Shown here: in pieces, positions 47,460 to 54,807 of the stretch | Layout: each line of letters opens with the position of its first letter | Numbering within the stretch: position 1 is the first letter of the stretch | DNA from: Gemmata massiliana | GTDB lineage: Bacteria; Planctomycetota; Planctomycetia; Gemmatales; Gemmataceae | Reading direction: 5' to 3' | DNA length: 64,000 nt | Assembly: GCF_901538265.1 (NCBI RefSeq) | Contig: NZ_LR593886.1 | Coordinates: forward strand, 992,001 to 1,056,000 | The notes under the pieces: model-generated | What the model was told of the DNA's origin: nothing | Database searches by the model: none | Seen by the model: only the letters and a program-made list of their open reading frames with translations | Translations under genes and position numbers: made by a program

Positions 47460-47930
47460 CTACGGCTTCTTGTCGCGGTCCGTCACCAAGAGGTAGCGGA
47501 TACTCCACTTGCCCCCGTCCTTTTCTCGGGCCACCCGCATTGTGAACTCGGCGGCGACCCGTTCACCTCTCGCGTTCTTGCCGGACAGCTTGCCGCGGAG
47601 CACCACCTCGGACCGGTCAGGGGCCAGTTCCTGGGCGCTGTTCGACGCCGTCACTTCCGGCCCGCTCACACCCGGCAGCGTGTTGAACGTTGGCCACTTC
47701 GGAAGCGGGCCGTTCGCGAACAGTGGTTCACGGTTGAGAAGGGATTGGGCTAGTTCGGGGCTGAGGAGAGCCGCCGCCTGTTCGCCTTGACCGGCCCGCA
47801 GTGCTCGCCAATAGTCCTCAGCGATGCCCTTGGCCCATTTCTCTTCGGCCGTAGGGTCGGCACCGAGCGCAGGGTTGGGGATACAAAACGTCGCCAGCAC
47901 CCAGAGGAATGTAAACTGTGCCGTTCGCAT
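47460..47930 (-). CDS. Small secreted protein
   Basis: The protein has 156 aa. The signal peptide is MRTAQFTFLWVLATFCIPNP then ALGADPT. The mature part (EDYWRALRAGQGEQAAALLS, SEVVLRGKLSGKNARGERVA, WSIRYLLVTDRDKKP) has the outline of an NTF2/DUF4440-like or lumazine-binding-like fold, that is an alpha helix followed by strands, but the match is weak. Role unknown. Confidence 0.65.
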   Translation of the reverse strand: MRTAQFTFLWVLATFCIPNPALGADPTAEEKWAKGIAEDYWRALRAGQGEQAAALLSPELAQSLLNREPLFANGPLPKWPTFNTLPGVSGPEVTASNSAQELAPDRSEVVLRGKLSGKNARGERVAAEFTMRVAREKDGGKWSIRYLLVTDRDKKP

Positions 47931-48106
47931 GTTATCCTCCTTGACCGCTCGCGTCCGAGCCTACCCTTCACACCGACCCGTGACAAGTCGAAGCCGCCTG
48001 CACGGTAGACGGCATCGGTAGTACCGCAAGGTCATGGGTGTTATCACTTTCCTGCTCAAGTCCGAAGCTGTTGAATTGCGGTGTCTTCCAGTGTCGAGTG
48101 CCGGAA

Positions 48107-48352
48107 GTGAGCGACAGGCCGCGCAACGAGTGCCGGACTGATATCCTCGCGGTCGTGACGGCAGGGCAGGCGCGACCGCGGAAGGAAATCGTTCGGGAAC
48201 TCAAATTAGCAGCGAAGGTTCATTGTCCGGGCACGGTAGTCAAGGCTCTGGCCGATTTGACGACGTCGGGGGTGCTTGTGAACCCAAGGGACAAGAAGGG
48301 CTACCGGTTGGCCGAGTGGCGCCGAAACAAGACCTCGAGCTTGTTCGGCTGA
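48107..48352 (+). CDS. Small winged-helix-like protein
   Basis: GTG 48107 gives MSDRPRNECRTDILAVVTAG. The 81-aa product fits a winged helix: ILAVVTAGQARPRKEIVREL, CPGTVVKALADLTTSGVLVN, then PRDKKGYRLAEWRRNKTSSL as the wing. It probably binds DNA as a small regulator. The longer frame upstream looks non-coding. No neighbour gives a target. Confidence 0.55.
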   Translation: MSDRPRNECRTDILAVVTAGQARPRKEIVRELKLAAKVHCPGTVVKALADLTTSGVLVNPRDKKGYRLAEWRRNKTSSLFG

Positions 48353-48925
48353 GCGACGATGTTCAGCACCGATACGCGGTTCTCCGCGTGGGATTGCACG
48401 CGCGCTGAGCACGCGCCGAACAACGAGAGCGGTTCGGGGCGACAATCAAGGACGAAAAAGCGGCTGAGAAACGATGGCCGGAGCGCGATTCTGGATGGTC
48501 CCGCGGGATTGGCCCCGGGTGTGCTTGGGGACGGTCGGCTCCGAGTTGAGACGGTTCGTCGTGCGGGGCGAGGGAGAGGCGCTCCGCACGGCGCGCCGTT
48601 TTCACGAACTGTAACACGCGTTGTGGTCATGCAACCACCCGGGCGGGCGCCAGTCGTTAAGGCTGGCACACGTCCGGGTGGCGCACTTTTGTGGGTCGAT
48701 GAGCGTACCGGCTTGCCCGATTCGACTCCCCGCGCCCCACAGGAGGGGGCACTGGAGCGAGATTGTGGCCGTTATCATTTCTTCCCGACGCACCCATACG
48801 CCCGGCGTGCATTTTCAGGACCGTTTCTTCTTTCGGAACGTTTCGGCCGGTGTGTCCCAACGGAGTTCACGCCCCCTCACCGGGACGGATAAGATGGGTA
48901 TTCGCTCGCCACCGCCGGATTCGCC
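48353..48925. other. Intergenic region without a convincing gene
   Basis: Open frames on both strands here have no protein character. No terminator, tRNA or repeat is clear. The region may be worn coding DNA. Confidence 0.4.
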
Positions 48926-49669
48926 GTGAACGACCCGCAGAACTACCGCACCGCCCTGGACAACCTGCCCAACCTCGTGTTCGGTGCCGCCCCCGACGGG
49001 ACCGTCGAGTACATGAACACCCGGTACGTGGAGTACACGGGCCTGCCCCTGGACGACCTGCTCGGGTGGAACTGGGGCTGGGTCGTCCACCCGGCCGACC
49101 TCCCGAACTCGCTCGACGTGTGGGCCGCGACCGTGCGCACCGGGACCCCGCGCGAGGTGTCGCAGCGGATGCGCCGGAGCGATGGTGAGTACCGGTGGTT
49201 CCTGGCCCGGGCCGAGCCCGTGCGGGACGAGGACGGGCGCGTGGTCCGGTGGTTCGGCACGTGCACCGACATCGACGAGTCGAAACGCCTCACGGACCAA
49301 CTCCGGGGCACCCGGATGCTGTTCCGCTCTTTGGTCGAGCGGAGCCCGGACGGGGAGGTGCTGGTCGGGTCCGACGGGACCGTGCGGTACGCGAACCCGA
49401 GCGCGGCCCGGCTCCTCGGGTTCACGGTCGAAGAACTCTCGGGCACGGACCTGTGGGGCTCGGTGCACCCGGACGACCGGGAGGCCGTGAGCGCGTGGCT
49501 GGAGCGGGTCATGCTGGCCCCGGGCGAGCACCTCACGCTGGTCGTCCGGTTCGTACTTCGGGACGGGTCCGTGTTCGTGGCCGACGTGCTGGGCACAAAT
49601 CTGCTGCCGGACCCGGACGTGCGGGCCCTGGCGATTCAATTCCGCCGGGATGAGGCCCCGGCCCAGTAG
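48926..49669 (+). CDS. PAS-PAS protein without an output domain
   Basis: The protein has 247 aa and a GTG start. Two PAS units: residues about 5-120 (LPNLVFGAAPDGTVEYMNTR, WNWGWVVHPADLPNSLDVWA, WFGTCTDIDESKRLTDQL) and 128-240 (LVERSPDGEVLVGSDGTVRY then ANPSAARLLGFTVEELSGTD). They are similar to the PAS units of the hybrid kinases upstream. No kinase, cyclase or DNA-binding part is present, so it may sense and dimerise, or it may be a piece of a larger kinase. Confidence 0.8.
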   Translation: MNDPQNYRTALDNLPNLVFGAAPDGTVEYMNTRYVEYTGLPLDDLLGWNWGWVVHPADLPNSLDVWAATVRTGTPREVSQRMRRSDGEYRWFLARAEPVRDEDGRVVRWFGTCTDIDESKRLTDQLRGTRMLFRSLVERSPDGEVLVGSDGTVRYANPSAARLLGFTVEELSGTDLWGSVHPDDREAVSAWLERVMLAPGEHLTLVVRFVLRDGSVFVADVLGTNLLPDPDVRALAIQFRRDEAPAQ

Positions 49670-49709
49670 CACATGTACACGGAGAGACTTGAGCCGAGGA
49701 GGAGCGTCG

Positions 49710-50357
49710 GTGGCTTCATTCGACATCGTGTTGCGGACCCAAGGGAGCTTGCACCCGGGCAGCGAACCGACCGAGTTCGTCTCGGAATACGTGGGCCTCA
49801 TTCGGTGCACGGACGACGAGACCGGGGTGGTGACCAACGTGGGGCGCGTGGCCGCGCGCCGGGTTCACGCCGAACGGGCGTGCGACGCCGGGGAGTGGCT
49901 GTACGACGTGTGCGACGCGCACTCGGCCGAACTGCGCGACCTGCATGCGCTCGTGTACGAGCCGGACGGGTACGACTTCAAGGCCCCGCTGGTGCGCCGG
50001 TTCGAGACGACCGGGTGCGACCTGCTGGTGCTCGACTACGTCATCCTGAGCCCGAAGTGGCGCGGGCTCCGGTTGGGCCTGTTGGCCGCGCGGAAGCTCG
50101 TGGACCTGATTGGGGGCGGGTGCGGATTCGTGGTAAGCGAGGTTGCCCCGCTCTTGGCCGAAGGGTACGAGGCGCTCCGGGTGCCCGCGACGTGGCTCCC
50201 GCCGCTTCCCTCGGACGAGGTCATCCGGGATGCTACCGTGCGGCTGCGCCGGTACTACCGGTGCATGGGGTTCCGGCGCCTGGGGCGAACGCCGTATTAC
50301 GCGCTGCCACTGAACCAGGTCACCCCGACTGCGCAAGAACTACTCGGACCCACGTAG
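49710..50357 (+). CDS. GNAT-like acetyltransferase-fold protein
   Basis: The frame is open from 49650, but GTG 49710 has GAGGAG upstream. The 215-aa product contains LLVLDYVILSPKWRGLRLGL then LAARKLVDLIGGGCGFVVSE, like the RGxGxG-type acetyl-CoA loop and helix of GNAT enzymes, here RGLRLG. The C-terminal RYYRCMGFRRLGRTPYYALP resembles the closing YxxxGF strand. It follows the PAS-only gene by 40 bp. Substrate unknown. Confidence 0.6.
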   Translation: MASFDIVLRTQGSLHPGSEPTEFVSEYVGLIRCTDDETGVVTNVGRVAARRVHAERACDAGEWLYDVCDAHSAELRDLHALVYEPDGYDFKAPLVRRFETTGCDLLVLDYVILSPKWRGLRLGLLAARKLVDLIGGGCGFVVSEVAPLLAEGYEALRVPATWLPPLPSDEVIRDATVRLRRYYRCMGFRRLGRTPYYALPLNQVTPTAQELLGPT

Positions 50358-50516
50358 CCTTCGTTCGCTCTCAGCACATCGGCCCTCGCACACTGGCCAA
50401 TCTTCCCTGCTCACGCCGGTGGCGCTCGTCACAGCCGAGCGCTTCGTGTGTTTCAAAAATCTCGTGGACGCGCCGGGCCGTCGGTGGCCAATGTACTACG
50501 TCCGGGAGAACACAGG

Positions 50517-51941
50517 ATGACCGAGCTGGCAAGGCTGAGGCGACTGACCGCAACGAGCGACACCACGCCCGATGCCGATTTACTCGACCGGTTCATCACC
50601 GACCGAGACGGGCTCGCGTTCGCGACCCTGGTGTGCCGTCACGGGCCGATGGTACTGGCCGTGTGTCGGCGCGTGCTCCGGCACCGCCAGGACGCTGAGG
50701 ACGCATTCCAAGCGACGTTCCTAGTTCTGGCCCGGCGGGCCGGCGCAGTCGAGCCCCGGTCGCTGCTGGTGAACTGGCTCTATGGCGTCGCGTTCCGCAC
50801 GGCGCTCAGCGCGCGGCGGATGGCGTCCCGTCGGCGGACCCGCGAGGCGCGCGCGGCCCTGGGCCCCGAAGTGGCGTGTACCGAAGAAACGGGGCTCGCG
50901 CCCGAGCTGTTGGCAGCTCTCGACCGGGAGTTGGCGGCCCTGCCGAACGTGTATCGCGCGGCGGTTGTGGTGTGCGATTTGGAGGGGTTACCCCGGCGCG
51001 AAGCGGCAAATCGGCTCGGGTGGACCGAGGGCACCTTATCGAGCCGGCTGGCCCGCGCGCGGTCTCTGCTCGCCCGACGCCTGTCCCGGTACGGTCTCGT
51101 GGTGCCCGCGGCGGGGTTGGTCTCAGTAACGAATCCGTCAGTCCTCGCAACTGAACTAGCCGATTCGACGATTCGATTGAGCAAATTGGTCGCGACCGGG
51201 GGCGCCGTAGGCACCGCCCCGGTCGCCATACTGATGGAGGGGACGATGAAGGCGATGTTGTTGACCAAGTTCAAGACCGCGGTCACCACGGCCGTGGTCG
51301 TCTGCGCGGTTGCGGCCATAACCACAGCCGGGTGGTGGGCCAACACGGCCGTCGCGGATGCCCCCAAAGTGGCCGACGCCCCGAAGACCGAGGAGCCGAA
51401 GCGAGGGGCGCCGAATCTCGACAAGGAGCGGATTGCCGAACTGGAGCGCGAGCGGAACCGATTCGTGCAGAGAATCGCCGAACTTCATGACCGACTGGTT
51501 GGCGCTGAGCAACACCAGCGTGCGACCGCGTTGGCGTGGAAAGAGGCTACTACCGCGCTCTTAAAAAAGAACGAAGTTCTTCCGGAGGCACTGATGCCTG
51601 GTCCGAACTCGCCGCTTCCGAAACCGGGCCCGACGGGCATTGGCGGCATGGAGCCGGGGCCGAAACTGCACAAGGAACCGGCTCCAAATCAGTCCAAACC
51701 GGGACATATTGGGGTACGGGTATACCCGGTCGGTGATTTAGCCAAAGACCAGAAAGAAGGTGAAGCTCTAGCTAAGGTGCTCCGAGCCACCGTGGAGCCC
51801 AAGTCCTGGGGTACGGATACCGGGTCCATCGAGTTTCTTGCGAGCCGCTCGGCGCTCGTGGTGTGCCAGACGGAGAAGGGGCACCACGAGGTCGCCGAGT
51901 TGCTCAAGTTGCTTCAGTCGCAGAGGTCGGGTAAGAAATAG
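50517..51941 (+). CDS. ECF sigma factor fused to a membrane segment and C-terminal domain
   Basis: ATG 50517 was chosen. Residues 1-185 are an ECF sigma factor: LLDRFITDRDGLAFATLVCR (region 2.1), DAEDAFQATFLVLARRAG (2.2) and LPNVYRAAVVVCDLEGLPRR with TEGTLSSRLARARSLLARRL (region 4). Residues about 262-284 (TAVTTAVVVCAVAAITTAGW) form one transmembrane helix, and a coiled-coil (RIAELERERNRFVQRIAELH) and a C-terminal domain follow (HIGVRVYPVGDLAKDQ ... HHEVAELLKLLQSQR). Membrane-tethered ECF factors of this design are known in Planctomycetes. The tail may sense envelope state and release or hold the sigma domain. No anti-sigma gene is adjacent. Confidence 0.85.
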   Translation: MTELARLRRLTATSDTTPDADLLDRFITDRDGLAFATLVCRHGPMVLAVCRRVLRHRQDAEDAFQATFLVLARRAGAVEPRSLLVNWLYGVAFRTALSARRMASRRRTREARAALGPEVACTEETGLAPELLAALDRELAALPNVYRAAVVVCDLEGLPRREAANRLGWTEGTLSSRLARARSLLARRLSRYGLVVPAAGLVSVTNPSVLATELADSTIRLSKLVATGGAVGTAPVAILMEGTMKAMLLTKFKTAVTTAVVVCAVAAITTAGWWANTAVADAPKVADAPKTEEPKRGAPNLDKERIAELERERNRFVQRIAELHDRLVGAEQHQRATALAWKEATTALLKKNEVLPEALMPGPNSPLPKPGPTGIGGMEPGPKLHKEPAPNQSKPGHIGVRVYPVGDLAKDQKEGEALAKVLRATVEPKSWGTDTGSIEFLASRSALVVCQTEKGHHEVAELLKLLQSQRSGKK

Positions 51942-51998
51942 CGTGGTGATGGTGCCGTCGGACGACCGAATCAGGCTCGATGCGTTTACGGGGGCGGT

Positions 51999-52628
51999 TC
52001 ATTCTTTCCCGAGCACCAAGTCCACAACCCAACACCCGCGGACGTGCGGACCTGTTCCTCGGCAATGACCGAGGATGTCCTCGTTCTCGCACCCGGCGTC
52101 TTGAAGCGCGTCCGCGAGAATCGGCATAACGTCGAAGGTGCGCGATTCATACATCCGGTCCGCGAGGGCAAGGGCCGGGGGCGTGCGCCACGACGGAGAG
52201 AAGGCCACGGGGCGAAACGGGTTCCCGAAGATGTCTCGAAGGAGCGTGGCTTGTTCCGCTGACTCGACAGAATCAGCTGCTCGCCACGTTTCTAAATCGG
52301 CACGGGGGGAGCTGCCTAATGTTCCGGTGGCGACGACAGCAGCGGCAACCGTAGCCGTGCGGAGAGCCGCGCTCGTAGCAAACGGGCTGCAAACCGAGCA
52401 GAGCAGCCGGTCGTGTTGGAAGGCATTAACACGCGGGATGAGACCGAGCCCGTGGGCATGTTGCTCCAAGGCGGTAATGATACTCACATCCGGAGTCTCG
52501 CACCACGGCCAAGCCCGGCGACAACACGCGACTGCGAACAGGCGCAACTTCCGGTCGCTCGACTTGGCTTGAAGGAACTGCACCATTGGCGCTGGGTCGG
52601 TAGCAGCCGACCATTCGATTCCGGTCAT
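51999..52628 (-). CDS. Gemmata-type paralog family protein, copy 1
   Basis: ATG 52628 gives MTGIEWSAATDPAPMVQFLQ. The 209-aa product has the family hallmarks: SSDRKLRLFAVACCRRAWPW near the N-terminus and LLRDIFGNPFRPVAFSPSWR, YESRTFDVMPILADALQDAG and CRGTGPHVRGCWVVDLVLGK at the end. From memory, proteins with this plan are abundant in Gemmataceae genomes and have no known function. It is arranged in tandem with copy 2. Confidence 0.75.
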   Translation of the reverse strand: MTGIEWSAATDPAPMVQFLQAKSSDRKLRLFAVACCRRAWPWCETPDVSIITALEQHAHGLGLIPRVNAFQHDRLLCSVCSPFATSAALRTATVAAAVVATGTLGSSPRADLETWRAADSVESAEQATLLRDIFGNPFRPVAFSPSWRTPPALALADRMYESRTFDVMPILADALQDAGCENEDILGHCRGTGPHVRGCWVVDLVLGKE

Positions 52629-52676
52629 AACTCGCCCTCTAACATCGCCCACCGCACGAAACGTTTCGCCTGCTCG

Positions 52677-53237
52677 CTACTCCTTCCCGAGCACCAAATC
52701 GGCAACCCAACACCCGCGCACGTGAACCTGCTTCGGGTCACGGCAGTGGTCGAGGATGTCGTCGCTGTTGCACCCGGCATCCTGAAGTGCGTCAGCGAGA
52801 ATCGGCATCGCATCGAAGGTGCGCGATTCGTACATCTGGGATGCGAGTGCGACCGACGTGGAAGTTCGCCAGCCGGATGGGAAGTCGACGGGACGGAACG
52901 GATTACCAAACACCTCAAGCACGAACGAACGAATTTTGTCCGGGTGGTGGCCCGCATGTCTAACTGCCATGTAGTTAGCGAAGCCCCAGAGAGTGCCATC
53001 AAACTCCCAGTAACCTGCGAATTGTTCGGCGGCAACCCGCAGAGCAGGCCCGGGAGCATTCGACAATAAAGCTTGCTCGAACGCTTTGTAGACTTCTAAG
53101 TCGCCGCTTGTAATCGGGCAGAGCACCCACTGACAAAGGACCGAGAAGAAACCCAGTTTTCGGTCTGATGCCGTTTCCCGAACCGGACCGAGCATCGCCG
53201 TCGGGTTGTCGCACGCAAGCCACTCCGCTTCGTTCAT
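52677..53237 (-). CDS. Gemmata-type paralog family protein, copy 2
   Basis: The protein has 186 aa: MNEAEWLACDNPTAMLGPVR, ASDRKLGFFSVLCQWVLCPI, VLEVFGNPFRPVDFPSGWRT and HVRGCWVADLVLGKE. It shares the tail of copy 1 but differs in the middle, where the CCRR helix is lost. The duplication is therefore old, or the middle evolves fast. The function of the family is unknown. Confidence 0.75.
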   Translation of the reverse strand: MNEAEWLACDNPTAMLGPVRETASDRKLGFFSVLCQWVLCPITSGDLEVYKAFEQALLSNAPGPALRVAAEQFAGYWEFDGTLWGFANYMAVRHAGHHPDKIRSFVLEVFGNPFRPVDFPSGWRTSTSVALASQMYESRTFDAMPILADALQDAGCNSDDILDHCRDPKQVHVRGCWVADLVLGKE

Positions 53238-53540
53238 CGCTCGCCCTCGGGAACCTCCTGCTGACCGGTACTACTTGCCCGTCGCACTGCAATTCATTGC
53301 GCAGGCGCGATTAGCAGAGAATGAAGTGCGGATTACCAACGAGATGACTGCAAGCTAACCCGTGGCTGGGGGTTCTACAAGAGCGTCGTGCCGTCCGGCT
53401 CCGCATCAGCTCCCGTCACTTCGGGAGTTCGTCTTCAACAAGCGACCGAATCGGCTGAACCTCGACAGGCGCCTCCCGACGCGGTACGATACCGCCTCAC
53501 CGTTTGGCCCAACTCGGGCGATAACTCCGGGGAGCATTTG
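53238..53540. other. Intergenic region, nothing clear
   Basis: Open frames here lack protein character. The 3' end should carry the promoter and leader of the small zinc protein; GGGGAGCATTTG just before 53541 holds its ribosome site. Confidence 0.4.
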
Positions 53541-53909
53541 ATGCAGTGCTTCGCGCATCACGCGTCCGCAGCAGTTGGCCTGTGCAAATCGTGTGGCAAA
53601 GGCGTGTGCTCGGGCTGTGTGAACGATACCGGAGTGGGGCTCGCATGCCGCGATGAGCTTTGCGGCGAACGGGTGCTTGTCCTCGACCGCATCGTGGCCA
53701 ACAACGCGCGGGTCATGCGGACGGCGAACGCTCAGACTCGGTCCTCCGCGCTGTTCCTCATCCTAATGGGGTTGGTGCTCTCGGCCCTCGGCGCGTGGGG
53801 GTACGTCTCGAACAACTGGGGCCTGCTGCCGTTCCTCGTAATGGGGGCGCTGTTCTTGGTGTTCGGGTTTATTCGGTTGATTGCAGAGCGATATCCATCC
53901 GGAAACTGA
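53541..53909 (+). CDS. Small B-box-like zinc membrane protein
   Basis: ATG 53541 gives MQCFAHHASAAVGLCKSCGK. The 122-aa product starts with a zinc site of the B-box type (CxxHHxxxAVGxCKxCGKGVC then CVND, C...LCGERV). A basic linker follows and then two transmembrane helices (SALFLILMGLVLSALGAWGY and LLPFLVMGALFLVFGFIRLI). Such proteins are frequent in bacteria and their role is unknown. Confidence 0.75.
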   Translation: MQCFAHHASAAVGLCKSCGKGVCSGCVNDTGVGLACRDELCGERVLVLDRIVANNARVMRTANAQTRSSALFLILMGLVLSALGAWGYVSNNWGLLPFLVMGALFLVFGFIRLIAERYPSGN

Positions 53910-53930
53910 GCCCAATCAGCAAACGAGAAC

Positions 53931-53994
53931 CGCCCCAGAATCGCCCCAGAATCGGGGTAACAGGCGGTAAATGACGGTAGCCAGCGGTAAACGG
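53931..53994. repeat. Short tandem repeats before the tRNA-Arg scar
   Basis: CGCCCCAGAAT occurs twice in tandem (53931-53941 and 53942-53952), and GCGGTAAA occurs twice (about 53964-53971 and 53984-53991). Short direct repeats next to a recombinase gene and tRNA scar could be arm-type binding sites. No gene covers 53910-54237. Confidence 0.45.
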
Positions 53995-54079
53995 GACTTG
54001 TCTCGAAAGGCTGGGATTTCAAGTGTTTTCGCGTTTTCGCCAGGGAAAATGCACCTTGCGTAAAACCCGTCCCATCGAA

Positions 54080-54122
54080 CTACGGAACCGAAGGTTAGAG
54101 GTTCGACTCCTCCTAGGTGTAC
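54080..54122 (+). pseudogene. 3' half of a tRNA-Arg gene, second copy (attachment-site scar)
   Basis: Compared with 26680-26722, 40 of 44 aligned bases are the same when one extra base on the right is counted: CTACGGAACCGAAGGTT is exact, then the T-arm AGAGG-TTCGACT-CCTCC (now with a mismatch) and TAGGTGT-ACT. No 5' half precedes it. It lies 116 bp before a recombinase start codon, the usual place of attL. Confidence 0.75.
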
Positions 54123-54237
54123 TCGACTTAAATCCTTTCGCCGAATCAGTTTCTGCTTACCTCAGCATGTGCTGGGCGCGGCTTCCAAACGACGGGTTTC
54201 GTGGAACGTTCCATGAAACTCCCGAGGAACCGCAGCA

Positions 54238-54750
54238 ATGCCACGTCCCCGTAAACTTGCTCCGCGCTATCTGAAACATTCCAAAAGTGGCAAAGGTCGC
54301 TTGGTTTGGACGGATGCCGTCGGCGTCCGGTACGAGAGGTTACTTCCCGGTCCCTTCGGTTCACCCGAATCACTCGCAGCAAAAGCGCGTCTGGAACTGG
54401 AGTTAGCTACTTCACCAACCAACACCCCTGCCGCTCCAGATCGCATCACTGTCGCTGAAGTAATTCTGGCCTTCCACAACTTCGCCGTCCGCCACTACCT
54501 CGATCTCGATGGGCTGCCGACCAAAGAACTGCTTGTGATCCGGTACGCGCTGCGCCCACTGCGCGAACTGTATGGCACCTCTCGGGCGACCGAGTCCGGC
54601 CCGTTGAAGCTGAAGACGGTGCGCCAACGCATGATCGATACGAAACTGTCGAGGGCTTTAATCAACCGCCGCGTCTCCGTGTTCAAGTGGGCTGCGAGTG
54701 AGGAACTCATTCCCGCGAGTGTTTACGACGGGTTGCGGACCGTGTCCCGA
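54238..54750 (+). pseudogene. Tyrosine recombinase (integrase), N-terminal fragment
   Basis: ATG 54238 opens MPRPRKLAPRYLKHSKSGKG RL. The part up to about residue 170 fits the arm-binding and SAM-like core-binding domains of phage-type integrases: RITVAEVILAFHNFAVRHYL, RYALRPLRELYGTSRATESG, and LINRRVSVFKWAASEELIPA with VYDGL. The catalytic domain with R...HxxR...Y is absent; after TVSRS the frame runs into the 3' end of the opposite kinase gene (stop at 54808). The integrase was cut by the incoming sigma/kinase block or by deletion. Confidence 0.8.
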
Positions 54751-54807
54751 TCGAATTCCTCGTGGGCAGACGGCCACGGACTCGGGCCGCTTCGTCCCGA
54801 CGTTGCG

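Noticed and set aside
48815-49837. 340-codon antisense frame over the PAS-only gene
   Set aside because: Pro/Arg/His-rich shadow; the PAS frame has clear motifs.
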